A stretch of 64,000 nt of DNA, taken from Ailanthus altissimus (Eukaryota > Streptophyta > Magnoliopsida > Sapindales > Simaroubaceae). Both the position numbers and the translations under genes were made by a program. The DNA is taken from assembly GCA_946807835.1 (NCBI GenBank), contig OX327699.1:7867001-7931000 (forward strand), in the 5' to 3' direction. Positions 54,181 through 64,000 of this stretch are shown here, piece after piece. The first letter of the stretch is position 1. Every line of letters starts with the position of its first letter. The notes beneath the pieces are model-generated. The model did no database searches. It was not told the origin of the DNA and was given only the letters and a program-made list of their open reading frames with translations.

Positions 54181-54876
54181 CAAACACTCCCTTACATGTT
54201 TCTCTTTAGATTGATAGCACTCATACTCGTGTTTACTCAAAGTTGGGTTTTACTCTTTTATGAGCTCACACTCTTTTGTCTTTTTTCACTGTTTAGTCTT
54301 CTCTTTAATTTTTTGTTGAACTTAATTAAAATTACTTTGTAATATTCCAAACTCAATAAACCAGATCACTAAGAATGATACTGGGTTAAATGTAAAAGAT
54401 AAAGAATAAGCAGAATTTAAGAAGCAAAAAGGAAAAAAAAACAAAAAAAATATGGATTTTGATGTAATTTAGGGTTAATTGTTTTATTTTAGGTCGAATT
54501 ATACAAAATAGGCAGAATGCACATTATACGCAAACCAATTTTGAATAGCAAACAACACTTGAATTAATTCAGATTTCTATACTTTTTTTATTTAAATTCT
54601 GGATTCATAATTGAAACTTGAAATCAATTGTATCTGACTTATTTTCTTTTGTATTTATTTTTTTAATTTTTCTTTCTTATTTTTTTTGTTTTACTTATAT
54701 ATAATGATAAACAACAGAACTTAAACAAATTAGGGTGAAGAAATAGGTAAACATTACGGTAAAGAAGAAATAAAGACGATAGGTTACAGATTCTAGGGAA
54801 AAGAACTAAGGGTGAGAAATTTAAAAGAAGAAAAAATAATAAAAATAAAGTATAGATTGAACTTGATTTAGAGACT
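54181..54876 (-). other. Leader of C4
   Basis: AT-rich and untranslated. CACTCCCTTACATGTTTCTC near 54185 is the shared leader word. No gene seen. Confidence 0.6.
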
Positions 54877-54892
54877 AAGCTCTGATACCAAT
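54877..54892 (-). other. Primer binding site of C4
   Basis: The minus strand reads ATTGGTATCAGAGCTTAG beside the LTR end. Confidence 0.8.
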
Positions 54893-56561
54893 TGATGTGA
54901 ACCTTACAAAGAAAAGTGAGATCTGACGCTTAATAAAGTTGCTTTGCCAAAGATAATTTTAATTTAGATTCGTATACAAACAAACAAAAACAAAGAACCT
55001 TGACCCGTTATCTATAAAGAGATAAGAACTAAATGTATAATAAATTAGGGTAGATGCCACAATCAAGAAAGTTGAGAAGGATTGTGAATGATAGGTCAAG
55101 AATGAACGTCACAAGATTTAATCTTGATAAGTTCTGAAAAGTTCTTCAAAATACCAAGAGAAAACTCTCACTATTGATATTGTTAAAAATCTGAATTCCC
55201 CCCTTAGGGTTGCAAGGCCTTATATAGCCAATTTTACCAAGAGCATAGAAGGAAAAACTAAATCAAATCCTAAATTATAGTAAGAATTGATTACAAAATA
55301 GGAAATAAATAATAAGCATATTAAGGAAACAAAAATTTATGTATCTTAATTTCTAAATTTAACCTAAGAATAAAAAAAAGAAACTAACAAAATAAGGATA
55401 TAACAAAGCTATGTAAATAGTAATGCATGAACAGTGACACCAGATCTTCCTTACTAAATTAATATCCGCTAGATCTTCCTTCTTAATTTAATATGCGCCT
55501 AATTTTGTTATTCTTGTAAATTACTAACACAGGAGTGTTTGATCATATGGAGCTAAAAATAGAACCAAATGAATTTCAAGGGTAAATTTGAAATTTATCT
55601 AGTACTGTTTTGAAAGGAATTATTGGGTAATCTTCATACTTCTAGAAAATTATATGTGTCTAGTTTTAAATCCTTTTTACAGCACATGAATATAAGTTTT
55701 CTAGAGTAAGTTGAATCCTAATAACTAAAGGAAGGTCAGACAGCTAATAGGTGAGCCAAATCTTGACAACTTGCAACAATTGAAGACTTTTGTTTCCATC
55801 CAAGATTTAAGGGCATGCTTTGTTGAATTAGAGCATATTATGTTTGAATTTTGATACTTCATTTATTGCATTAGCTATATTTGTAGACTTTTGGTATAAG
55901 GGTAGTTGTAGGTCTTAGTTATTGTCTTTTGAAATTTGTCAACTCCCAACCACTAAATTTTAATGTTGTAATAAATGCTTTGCAGAAGCCCTCCCAAGAA
56001 CTCTCTATAAATACCATGAAGGATGAGAGGAAAGGGGCAGAGAGTGAATTTTAAATTACTTGTATGTGGGAGAGTTCTCTTATGAGAGTTTCTACATTTA
56101 ACTCTGTATCTCTTAGGTGGATTCTTTAGAGTGGTGAGTTTGAGAGTTCTGTATCTCTTGTAAGGTTCTTTGGGTGGTGAATTATTTTGTATCCCATTGT
56201 AATTTTCTTGAGTGGTGAGCTTGATTTTGTACCAATTTTACTTTATCAGTGTTTGAATTTATTTTAATAAAAGTGAGTGTTTGTTTTGATTCTTCAAATC
56301 TTATTATATTCTTTTCTAAACACTTGAGCCTGCATTAATTACTCCAAATCACTTAAAGAAACTTGGAGAATATTGACAAGACATTGATCATCTTGAATAT
56401 TTAATTCAGTCAGATTAGAATCTTTAACGAAGCATGAATTTGAGATGTACTAAATTAGCCTATTTAATGCTTCCTGTATTTCCTTGGTTCTTGTACTTGT
56501 CATTGGACACTCATGTATGCTCAACGAATCTTGTGAAGATTTGACAACCTTATTTGTATCA
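54893..56561 (-). repeat. 5' LTR of C4, split by a P-family solo LTR
   Basis: Pieces 54893-55524 and 56343-56561 total about 851 bp and align with the C1 LTR (854 bp), including across the insertion site (GTAAATTACTTCAAATCACTT at 16190). The minus strand starts TGATACAAATAAGG at 56561. It encodes a tail relic near 56480-56510. Confidence 0.85.
55525..56337 (+). mobile_element. P-family solo LTR, diverged, 813 bp
   Basis: Aligns along its length with the 781-bp LTR of P (ACAGGAGTGT, AGCTAAAAATAGAAC, TTGAGCCTGCAT). The ends TG and CA have decayed to TA and TA. Perfect target duplication ATTAC at 55520-55524 and 56338-56342. Carries extra bases such as GGGCATGCTTTGTTGAATTAG. Shows that P's family was active long before the intact copy. 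Confidence 0.92.
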
Positions 56562-56616
56562 TAAGGCCCAGCGTCATGACACTCAGCCAGAAATTTTGAG
56601 ATGTTAAGTTTCCAGG
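56562..56616. other. Unassigned 55 bp
   Basis: Lies between the C4 LTR and D4; no match seen. Confidence 0.4.
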
Positions 56617-57421
56617 TGATGTGCCTTAATCTTCAAACTAGATTATTCAAAATAAAAACAAAATCTGATTTTAGGATGAGATTGGTGTCTAGTTTTTGTT
56701 GGTCTTTCTTTAAGTATTTAGGCTGAATTATAACAAATTAAGGGCAAATAAGATGGAGGATAGAACTAAAAAGAAATCTTGATAATTCAGATGGATGTCA
56801 TAAGGATCAATTTAGGATTTTGACGCCATATTCTTGGTGATCAAAGAGTGATCAGTCAAATGGATGTCATAAGGATCAATTTAGGATTTTGATGCCACAT
56901 TCTTAGTGATCAAAGAGTGACAAGTCACTAATTGTCTTCAAGAGCTGGAAAACTTGAGAGAAAAGTTCTTCTTTTTCGTTCATAAAATTGAAGAGTGAGG
57001 CAGCAATTTCTATAAGATGTTTAAAATGCCTTATATAAGCTTACAGATGAGGAAAAATCCTAATGTTACCTAATCAACTTAAGATGCCCAAAATAACTCA
57101 AATGAGCCCAATCTAACTTAACAATTTAAAATAAACTAAACAAGTTTTAAAAAGGCCCAAATACATAAAAATATAGAGAGATAAGTAAAATAATAAAAAT
57201 AGGTACAAAAGAAGCAAATGAAAGTCCCAACTGCCTCTTTATGCCCAAAGTCACCAAAAGCTTCTAAATCACATCCCAAGCTCTAACTAAAGACAAATAA
57301 ACACCTTTGCCCCATTCCAATTCAGATTGCAAGCTTCTAAGCCCGTCGAAGCTTCAATAGCTCCAATTTGACTACTTATGACCCTTTGAAGCTATTTTGC
57401 CTTAACTATTGTTATTAAACC
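56617..57421 (-). mobile_element. D-family LTR, copy D4, truncated
   Basis: Starts TGATGTGCCTTAATC and aligns with D1 and D2 in minus orientation, down to the tail-coding region (AAGCTTCAATAGCTCCAATT). About 75 bases of the far end are missing where Ath2 begins. It contains a local duplication of about 50 bp (ATGGATGTCATAAGGATCAA at about 56792 and 56860). Confidence 0.8.
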
Positions 57422-58302
57422 ATAAATGCCATGAGAATGTGTGTGGACAGCCGAGAGAGAAGGAGAAACGATTCAAGGGCATCAACCTTGTGTTATTACT
57501 GTTAATTTCTCTTGATTTATTTTTTAATCATGTTTTTAATTTATTACTTTGGAACTCTTAGATTCATCATGAACTAACATTCTTTGATCTAGGGTTCGAC
57601 ACTTGAACCCAATTTGTAGTTGAATTATGTTATTTCTCTTAGTTTGTGAACTCAATAAAGTAGATTGATTCATTCTATCTTGTGTTTAATGCTTCTTTAT
57701 ATCTAGCCAATGTAATGATTATTCAATAAACCATATTGAACTTGATAGAGGAATTTATGTTTGTAGCTAGTATAGTTTGATACATGATCATAAGGTAACA
57801 ACTACGAGTTTCATAATGGATAGAAATATACCTAGATGGCATTTATAGTATTATTAGACTTGTCCTTAATGAGTTTCATACTATTATGATTACCATAAAC
57901 ATATAAGTAATTCTTATGATGAAATATAGTTATCTGACCTAAAACAGAGGCTTAAGATGATATTCGTATTCTAGCCAACAATTCAATATTGAGGGATTCA
58001 ATACGAGAATAGTAAGTTAAATGAAGTATTGGGGGATAAGTTGAAACCCTAGATTTCTTTTATTGGTGAATTCAACTCTTATTTGCTTATTGCTTAAAAC
58101 TAGGTTTTGTTTAATAAATATAGATTAATTAAAGATTATCAAATTTTAAGCTTGTCTGAATAAAATTTATGTATGATTAATTTTAGTACTTGATTAGAAA
58201 ATTTTGATTAATTAAGTCGCCGTGGGAACAATATTTAGACTCAAATCTTATATTATTTGGTACGATAGCGTGCACTTGTGCTGAGTTAGAAATCGCACAT
58301 CA
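57422..58302 (+). repeat. 5' LTR of Ath2, start uncertain
   Basis: Ends CGCACATCA before the primer site. It contains the long non-coding style of the Ath1 LTR. CATAAATGCCAT at its left edge recurs near the start of the Ath1 LTR (13549), so the first 6-7 bases may be lost. Confidence 0.6.
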
Positions 58303-58308
58303 AGTTTT

Positions 58309-58322
58309 TTGGCACTGTTGCC
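58309..58322 (+). other. Primer binding site of Ath2
   Basis: TTGGCACTGTTGCC, a diverged form of the Athila-type TGGCGCCGTTGCC site (tRNA-Asp). It separates this element from the tRNA-Met-primed families around it. Confidence 0.7.
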
Positions 58323-58535
58323 AAAAATTATCTTCATCTATTCTTAGATCAATACTTATACCAAATTATCTTACTTTTAATTTAGATTTTATTTTATTAT
58401 TCACTTTTATTTGTTTTAAATTCTGTTTTGACAATTCATGCAAAAAATAGAAAGAGTGAAGATTTGACATCTTTTGATCCTAAGATTGAAAGAACATTTC
58501 AAAAACTTCAACGTGAATAACACTAACCCAAAAAC

Positions 58536-59619
58536 ATGGAAGACAACATCAATAATCCTATGTATGAACCTATGGTAGAACAAAGATCTTTAAAGAATTT
58601 TGTTATTTCTAAAACAGAAGGAATTTAATCCAATATTTGGCAACTGAAAGTTAATGCAAACAACTTTGAAATCAAGTAAAGTACTATTTAGATGCTGAAG
58701 GATTCTATACATTTCAACACTGCCCTAAATGATAACCTCAACATGCATATCATAAATTTCCTAGAAATTTGCGATATATTGAAGTATAACAAAGTCTCAA
58801 ATGATGTCATCAGATTAAGGCTATTTGCTTTCTCCTTTAGGGATTAAGCCAAGAATTGGTTGATGCCATTGCCTTCCAAATCCATATTGACATGGGATGT
58901 CTTAGTGCTGAAATTTTTGGCAAAATTCTTCCCACCAGCGAAGAAAACAAATATTAGGAATTTACATCACCTCATTTGTTCATATTGATGGTGAGTCGTT
59001 TTATGAGGCATGGGAACAATTCAAAGATATGTTGAGGAAGTATCTTCATCATAGGTTCCTAAATGGCTATTTGTCCAAATATTTTACAATGGGACTATTA
59101 GGTTATTTGAGAACAATTGTAGATGCAGCTGCTGGAGGAGTCCTAATGAATAAGTCTACAGATGGAGCATATGATCTGTTAGAGGAGATGGCGTCAAATA
59201 ACTACCAATGACCAGCTGAAAGAGTTACTCCTAAGAAAATCGTAGGAGTTCATGGAGTTTATGCATTCCATGCATTGGCTACTCAAATCAATATGTTATA
59301 CAAAATTTTTGACAACATGAATGCTATTAAGACTCAAATGTAACTTGTGATTTCTATAGTGATATTCACATGAATGGAAATGCATGAAGTTGGCAAACTA
59401 TGTAGGAAATTGTAATAGACAGTAGAACAATCCCCACTTAAACTTATATAATTTGGGGTGGAAGAAACATCCGAACTTCTCTTCGAGTAACAACCAAGGG
59501 CAATCATCCAAACTTTTTGTTTATATTTTAAAAAATAATGCAAAAATATAAAAAATTACAGAAACCAATTCTAAGACACTAAAAGTGTAGATGCAGTAGT
59601 AAATTACAGCAACAACAAG
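58536..59619 (+). pseudogene. gag of Ath2
   Basis: From ATG 58536 (MEDNINNPMYEPMVEQRSLK). The gag core follows with stops: LRLFAFSFRD, AKNWLMPLPSKSILTWDVLV, KFLAKFFPP, a frame change, EAWEQFKDMLRKYLHHRFLN, LLEEMASNNYQ (59029-59211), then a C-rich NCNRQ stretch and YNLGWKKHPNFSSSNNQGQ. This is the Athila-type gag signature (RLxxFPFSLxDxAKxWL, then NPGWxNHPNFSW), and gag would form the particle. It is cut at about 59620 by the inversion breakpoint; the same frame reappears in the inverted block. Confidence 0.8.
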
Positions 59620-59738
59620 AAGAATTAGATAAAATAGTAGACAAGAAGAAACATGAAAATAGGCTACAGATTTTAGAGACTAAAGTAAAGTTGCTGATTT
59701 AAAAGAAGAAAAAATCATTGAAAATTAAAAGACCCTAA

Positions 59739-59752
59739 GTTCTGATACTAAA
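59739..59752 (-). other. Primer binding site of the inverted C-family element
   Basis: The minus strand reads TTTAGTATCAGAACTTAGG, a decayed initiator-tRNA-Met site, next to the LTR. Confidence 0.7.
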
Positions 59753-60253
59753 TGATGTGAACCTCATAAAGAAAAGTGAGACTCGATGCTCAATAAGGTT
59801 CCTTTGCCCAAGGATCGTTCTAATTCATATTTTTAGATAAACAAAAAAAAAAAAAAAACTTGAACCATTATCTATCAAAGATAAGAACCAGAGGTATAAG
59901 AAGATATTAGACGCCACACTCAAAATAGATTAGAAGTTGTGACTCTGAAAGAAAGTCATAAGATGAAATCTTGATAAGTTCTAATAAAAGTGCTTTGAAG
60001 AACTTAAGAGACAGCTCAACATTAATATCATCAATTCTATTTTTTATTCTCCCCATCTCTCATAAATTTATAGAGATCTCTTGGGATGTCTAGCATTTAT
60101 TATAGTAACTAATGACAACTTATAACTATTAACTACTACCAATAATTTAGACTTCACTTCACATCACATCATAGAAGTTATTGTGCTGCTGTTCCCCATC
60201 ATACATGGATGTTCAATGGACCTTATGATTTTTTGGCAACCTAGTTTGCATCA
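59753..60253 (-). repeat. 5' LTR of the C-family element in Ath2, 501 bp
   Basis: The minus strand starts TGATGCAAACTAGG at 60253 and ends GAGGTTCACATCA at 59753. Its partner LTR, in opposite orientation, is 62044-62560 (517 bp). Confidence 0.87.
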
Positions 60254-60801
60254 TTCACGTTCCTTTTCCATATCCAGCACTATAAAATCCACAAGGAAAA
60301 TGAATTTGTCAATATTTACCAAAATAACTTTAATAATGCCCTTTGGATAAAGAGTGAATGATCAGCAAGTTTCAAGTTGACATTTGTAGGTTTGACCTCC
60401 TTCAAACCTAACTTCTTGTGTAGATGGATACTGGCAATTAGGTTGATGCTGTCACCTAGATCACAAAAGGCCTTTCTAAAGAGTTGATGCCCATTTGTGC
60501 ATGGTATTGTAAAACTGCCTGGATCTTTCAACTTAGGCGGCAATTTCTTCTCTAAGATTTCACTATAATCTTCAGTGTGCTACAATTTCAAACTTTGCCA
60601 ATCCACTCTTCTTAGATAAAATATATTTCATGAACTTCACAGATTTATGCATTTGTTCAAGAGCATTTGTAAAATGAATGTTAATATGAGGTTTCGTAAA
60701 AAATCTAGAAACTTTAAGAATTGCTTGTCTAGCTTCTATTTCTGTAACCTCTAAAGGAATTGTGGAGATGGATGAAGAGGCTGCACTATATGCTTTTGCA
60801 T
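60254..60801 (-). pseudogene. Gag end and protease start of Ath2, inverted
   Basis: Minus strand: SISTIPLEVTEIEARQAILK-type text, NIHFTNALEQMHKSVKFMKY, ILSKKSGLAKFE, then the frame 60316-60543: PPKLKDPGSFTIPCTNGHQL, FRKAFCDLGDSINLIA (the Athila-type protease active site, DLG), KLGLKEVKPTNVNLKLAD, then IDKFIFLVDFIVLDMEKERE up to the target duplication. The protease processes the polyprotein. One or two frame changes and a stop are present. The next residues of the fold (VPIVLGRTFLGTG) are at 62561 on the plus strand. Confidence 0.82.
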
Positions 60802-60997
60802 GTTATGTTATTACATACAAATAAAAAAAGAGAGAGACAAATAAATAAATAAAATTCAGATTCCATTGATTCAAGATTTACTTTTCTAAATTTGAAAACA
60901 AAACACAAGTAAAAGTTGAGTGAATCATTCTTTGAATGAAACACGTGAGGAGTGTGCGAGGTTCTTTTTATTTTTTTAACTTTGTTTTGCAGAAAAT
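60802..60997 (+). other. Remaining leader of the C-family element in Ath2
   Basis: Starts GTTATGTTATTACATACAA, matching the C3 leader at about 50790. Includes an AGAGAGAGAC / AAATAAATAAATAAA simple repeat and the shared ACACGTGAGGAGTGTG word. Confidence 0.75.
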
Positions 60998-62043
60998 ATG
61001 TTAAACAACAAGCACAAAAATACTTCCGAAGTTGCATCAAAAAAGATTAATTCAAATTTTCTTATGGAAGCTTTAATGGGTGAGATGAGAAAAATGTTGA
61101 AAGTAGAGATTGAACAGGTTCATGAACGGATAGATAAATTTGAATCTAGTACACAAAGGGCATAGACATATAGAGTTCCTAATGTGCAAATTTTTAATAG
61201 GCGTGCTACCATGAATGATGATGGCATTGATGGAGATGCTTGGGATAGATTGTTGCATAAGGCAAACGAGGTAGAAAAATAACTAAATAGGAAGAGTTCC
61301 ACAAGATATGGCCAAAAATCTAGTTTCGCATCATCTTTGAAACTGGATTGGAGTAAAAATGATGAGCAAGCTAATTCTAATTCTAAAGCAGAACCAACTA
61401 AGTGCTGAAACGTGGGAGGCAGCCAAGGCAATGGTAATGTTGATTGCCAACCAAGTAATAAAGATATTAAATATTTTATATGTTTGGAAACAAGTCATAT
61501 TGCATCTAAATTTCCAAATCATAGTGCATTGATTCTAAGATAACAATATCATTGAAACTGAAAATAAATTAGATAACGAACCTATATCACCATTGAAAGA
61601 TGCAAGTGATCAAATGGAGTATCCAGTAGATGGTGACCTGATGGTTACTACGCGTACATTAAGTTTGCAAACCAAAAAAGATAAAAAGGAATTTGATGAT
61701 GTGTTTCTCGAATAGATACCTAATGCTTTACCACTAATAAGGGGAGTTGAGCATCAAATCAACTTTATACCTAGAGCATCAATTCCAAATATGATAGCTT
61801 ATAGAAGTAATCCAAATAAGACAAAGGAACTTTAAGGACAGGTTGTGAGCTTATAGGGAAGAGGTATGTGTGTAAGAGCATGAATAATCCTGCCATTCCA
61901 ATATTGCTTTTGCTTAAAAATGATGGGTTATGGAAGATGTGTATTGATTACTGCACTATCAAAAATACCACTTTAAAGTTCAAGAAAGTTGTATTTGAGC
62001 GTGATAAAGATTTGAGGACAAATCCTTTTCAAGAGATGAGGAA
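60998..62043 (+). pseudogene. gag, linker and internally deleted pol of the C-family element in Ath2
   Basis: gag from ATG 60998 (MLNNKHKNTSEVASKKINSN): EMRKMLKVEIEQVHERIDKF, RRATMNDDGIDGDAWDRLLH, decayed knuckle FICLETSHIASKFPN. Then an acidic linker, FDDVFLE, and the start of reverse transcriptase (61868-61975: LLLKNDGLWKMCIDYCTIKN). Two deletions follow: reverse transcriptase jumps to an integrase-end motif (KKVVFE, 61980-62000), then to DLRTNPFQEMRNDAN before the LTR. About 3 kb of pol are missing. The last pieces stay in one frame. Polypurine tract TTTTCAAGAGATGAGGAA at 62025-62042. Confidence 0.82.
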
Positions 62044-62560
62044 TGATGCAAACTAGGTTGCCAAAAAATCACAAGGTCCATTGAACATCCATGTGTGATG
62101 GGGAACAATAGCACAATAGCTCATATGAGTAGTCAATGTGATATGAAGTCTAAATTGTTGATAGTAGTTGGTAGTTAGTAGTTGTAAGTTGTCATTAGTT
62201 GCTATCATATATGCTAGACATCCCAAGAGGTCTCTATAAATATATGAGAGATGATGGAGAACAAAAAATAGAATTAATGATATTTATGTTGAGAGTTTTC
62301 TCTTAAGTTCTTTAAAGAACTTTTATTAGAACTTATCAATATTTTATCTTGTGGGGTTCTCTCAGACTTATCCTTCACAACTTCTCATCTATCTTGAGTG
62401 TGGTGTCTACTATCTTCTTATACCTCTGATTCTTATTTTTGATAGATAACGGGTCAAGTTTCTTTTTTTTTTTTATCTAAAAATTTGAATTAGAATGATC
62501 CTTGGGCAAAAGAACCTCAATAAGCATTGGGTCTCACTTGTTTTTGTGAGATTCACATCA
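62044..62560 (+). repeat. 3' LTR of the C-family element in Ath2, 517 bp
   Basis: TGATGCAAACTAGG to GATTCACATCA, followed by the target duplication GTGAA (62561-62565). TATAAATATATGAGAGAT near 62237. Confidence 0.9.
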
Positions 62561-62632
62561 GTGAAGTACCCATCGTACTAGGAAGAACGTTTCTAGGCAC
62601 TGGGAGAACCCTTATTAATATTCAAAAAGGGT
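62561..62632 (+). pseudogene. Protease end of Ath2
   Basis: The plus strand reads EVPIVLGRTFLGTGRTLINI then QKG, the conserved end of the Athila-type aspartic protease (VPIILGRPFLATGRALIDVQ.G in relatives as I recall). Only 24 codons remain before the sequence turns into the G2 LTR. Its first codon overlaps the GTGAA duplication and continues in frame from the inverted piece at 60254. No stop lies within it. Confidence 0.8.
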
Positions 62633-63079
62633 GATGGGGAATAACAATACAATAGCCTATGTGAGTAGCCGAGGAGAAACTATTAAAAGCCTATAACTAA
62701 ATTTATTGTTGTGGTAAAAAATTTGACTATCAGTTTTGAAGTAAACCTTTAGTATTGGGAGTTATTGGTAGTTTTTATTAATTGCATTGTAATAAGTGTT
62801 GGCATCCTAAGTGCCTCAGTTATTAGTAGTTGATGGTAGTTAGTAGTTGTAAGTTGTTATTAATTACTGTAATAAATGCTAGACATTGCAATATGTCTCT
62901 ATAAATACATGAAAGATCAAGAGGAAAGCATTCAGACTGTAATTTCAGAAATCTAGTATTCAGAAACTTTTGTTTTGACTTGGTATTCTACCATTTTCAA
63001 TTTCATTTTTGTAATGATATCAACAACTTTTGTCTTTGTGAATGAAATCACGACCCATCAGCGCTTATCCTGCGTTATA
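62633..63079 (+). repeat. LTR-like region of G2
   Basis: Its left part resembles the C LTR (GTGATGGGGAATAACAATAC; AGTTGTAAG), and its right part is unlike C, with TCTCTATAAATACATGAAAG near 62897 and a tail ending CACGACCCATCAGCGC. The left terminus is missing. Possibly a chimeric or different subfamily. Confidence 0.55.
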
Positions 63080-63255
63080 TGGTATCCGAGCATCGTCTTG
63101 AGATGCAGGCCCTCGTGACTTGAATAGAGATCGTTTGAATGCGCTCGAGCAAAGAATGGAAACATGAATAACAAAATTGCATGAATGCATGACAGCATTA
63201 ACCGAACTGGTTATGAAGTCGATAGCTAAGGATCTAGTACAACGAGAATCAATGG
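63080..63255 (+). pseudogene. Primer site and gag start of G2
   Basis: TATGGTATCCGAGCATCG at about 63078-63095 is a primer-site-like sequence with one change. It is followed by a gag-like start: LNRDRLNALEQRMET, a stop, then ITKLHECMTALTELVMKS, a heptad-like coiled coil as at the start of G1 gag. It stops at about 63255, where C-family sequence in the other orientation begins. Too short to class further. Confidence 0.55.
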
Positions 63256-64000
63256 CGACAAGGAGAAGTTCCTTTGTCTCATTGGGATTACTTTTATAGG
63301 CTGTGTACTATTTGGAATTGATGCTCCAATTATAAAGTTCATTTGATGCTCGATTACCCTTATTGATGGTAAAGTATTAGGCATCTCTTCGGGAAACACA
63401 TCATCAAATTCCTTTTCATCTTCTTCGGTTTGCAAACTTAATGTACACATAATAAACATTAGCTTAGCATCTAGTTGGCACTCCATTCCATCACTTGCAT
63501 CTTCCAACGATAGCATAGGTTCGTCATCTGACTTGCTTTCAGTTTTAATGACATTGTTATCACTTACAATCAATGCACTTTAATTTGGAGATTGAGATGC
63601 AATATGACTTATTCCCAAACATATAAAACATTTAATATTTTTATTACTTGGTTGGGAATCAAGATTACCTTGCCTTGGTTGCCTCCCATGTTTTGGCTCT
63701 TAGTTGATTCTGCTTTAATATTGGAATTAGCTTACTCATCTTTTTTACTTCAAGTTTCAAAGATGATGTAGAGCTAGAGTTTGGCCATACCCTGTAGATT
63801 CTTACGTAGTTGTTTTTCTACCTTCTTTGCCATATTTAATAATCTATCCCAAGCATCTTCATCAATGCTGCCATCATTCATGGTAGCACGCCTATCATGA
63901 ATTCGCACATTAGGAACTTTAGGTGTCTGGGTCCTTTGTGTGTTAGATTCAAATTTATCTATTCGTTTATGAACCTGCTCCAACTCTACTTTCAACATTT
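63256..64000 (-). pseudogene. C-family gag and linker fragment C7, running off the right edge
   Basis: The minus-strand frame 63226-63573 reads ESKSDDEPMLSLEDASDGME, then EEDEKEFDDVFPEEMPNTLP and IRVIEHQMNFIIGASIPN, the C-type linker before reverse transcriptase. The frame 63774-63998 reads LKVELEQVHKRIDKFES, then RRATMNDGSIDEDAWDRLLN, C-type gag as at 61090-61260. A decayed knuckle lies near 63610-63640. Gag continues beyond the window. It begins abruptly at the G2 gag fragment. Small indels and stops, less decayed than C0. Confidence 0.78.

Larger units (their letters stand above)
59620..60801 (-). other. Inverted segment, about 1.18 kb
   Basis: This block holds, in inverted orientation, part of the C-family leader (59620-59738), its primer site and 5' LTR (59753-60253), the target duplication copy TTCAC (60254-60258) and the start of the Ath2 protease region (60259-60801). 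The leader continues in normal orientation at 60802 and the gag at 60998, the 3' LTR ends at 62560, and the second duplication GTGAA is at 62561. Flipping the block makes both the C-family leader (against 50740-50800) and the Ath2 reading frame collinear. Confidence 0.85.
57422..62632 (+). mobile_element. Athila-like Ty3/gypsy element Ath2, 5' half, with insertion and inversion
   Basis: 5' LTR, primer site of tRNA-Asp type, gag (58536-59619), then the end of gag plus the protease start in inverted orientation (60254-60801), and the protease end in normal orientation (62561-62632). A C-family element lies in the protease, with target duplication GTGAA. See the separate entry for the inversion. 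The rest of pol is absent. Confidence 0.75.

Noticed and set aside
3765..62632. Ath1 and Ath2 as two halves of one Athila-like element
   Set aside because: Both lie on the plus strand, but the 3' half is to the left of the 5' half, so one insertion between them cannot explain the order.

Overview
This is a gene-free stretch of plant nuclear heterochromatin, AT-rich and probably from a eudicot. Almost every base I can explain belongs to LTR retrotransposons inserted into one another. I see no host gene, RNA gene or CRISPR array. All identifications come from reading motifs, ends and repeats by eye, without database searches. Working family names used below: G1/G2 (Ty3/gypsy, single pieces); Ath1/Ath2 (Athila-like gypsy); A, C, D and P (related gypsy families whose polyprotein tail runs into the LTR, CRM-chromovirus-like); one Ty1/copia element.

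Layout. 1-3387: 5' half of gypsy G1 (minus), with a D-family solo LTR inside. 3388-3590: fragment of a C-family LTR. About 3765-15564: 3' half of Athila-like Ath1 (plus), with integrase tail, spacer, an ORF2 in the env-like position, polypurine tract and 3' LTR. It is split by the C-family element C0 (5097-11425), which carries an A-family solo LTR, and by a D solo LTR (13900-14741). 15565-27400: C-family element C1 (minus), split by a 2.17-kb solo LTR (16953-19125) and by the near-complete A-family element A2 (20350-27183, plus).

27412-44510: a decayed copia element hosting a deep nest. A C-family element (30343-43007) lies in its integrase, an A-family element (31605-41761, minus, 3'-truncated) lies in the C leader, and element P (35554-41520, plus) lies in the 5' LTR of A. 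P has two 781-bp LTRs that read as identical, a perfect CTGAT target duplication, primer site, polypurine tract and one uninterrupted 1,473-codon gag-pol frame. It is the youngest and only intact element, and the only full-length protein gene I would defend.

44586-53694: a decayed A-like element (A', minus) interrupted by a D solo LTR and by a pol-less 3-kb element (C3). 53695-57421: fragments, including a C-family 5' LTR split by a P-family solo LTR. 57422-62632: the 5' half of Athila-like Ath2, hit in its protease by a C-family element. A later inversion of about 1.2 kb (59620-60801) flipped the host protease start, the target duplication, the 5' LTR and part of the leader together. 62633-64000: a gypsy fragment (G2) and a C-family gag/protease fragment.

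The features work together only as stratigraphy: each insertion dates later than its host. Exact 5-bp target duplications, and in two places the host reading frame, let the order be read directly. The most notable items are the four-level nest ending in P, the micro-inversion, the shared layout in which the polyprotein tail lies in the LTR, and the interrupted Athila-like ORF2.
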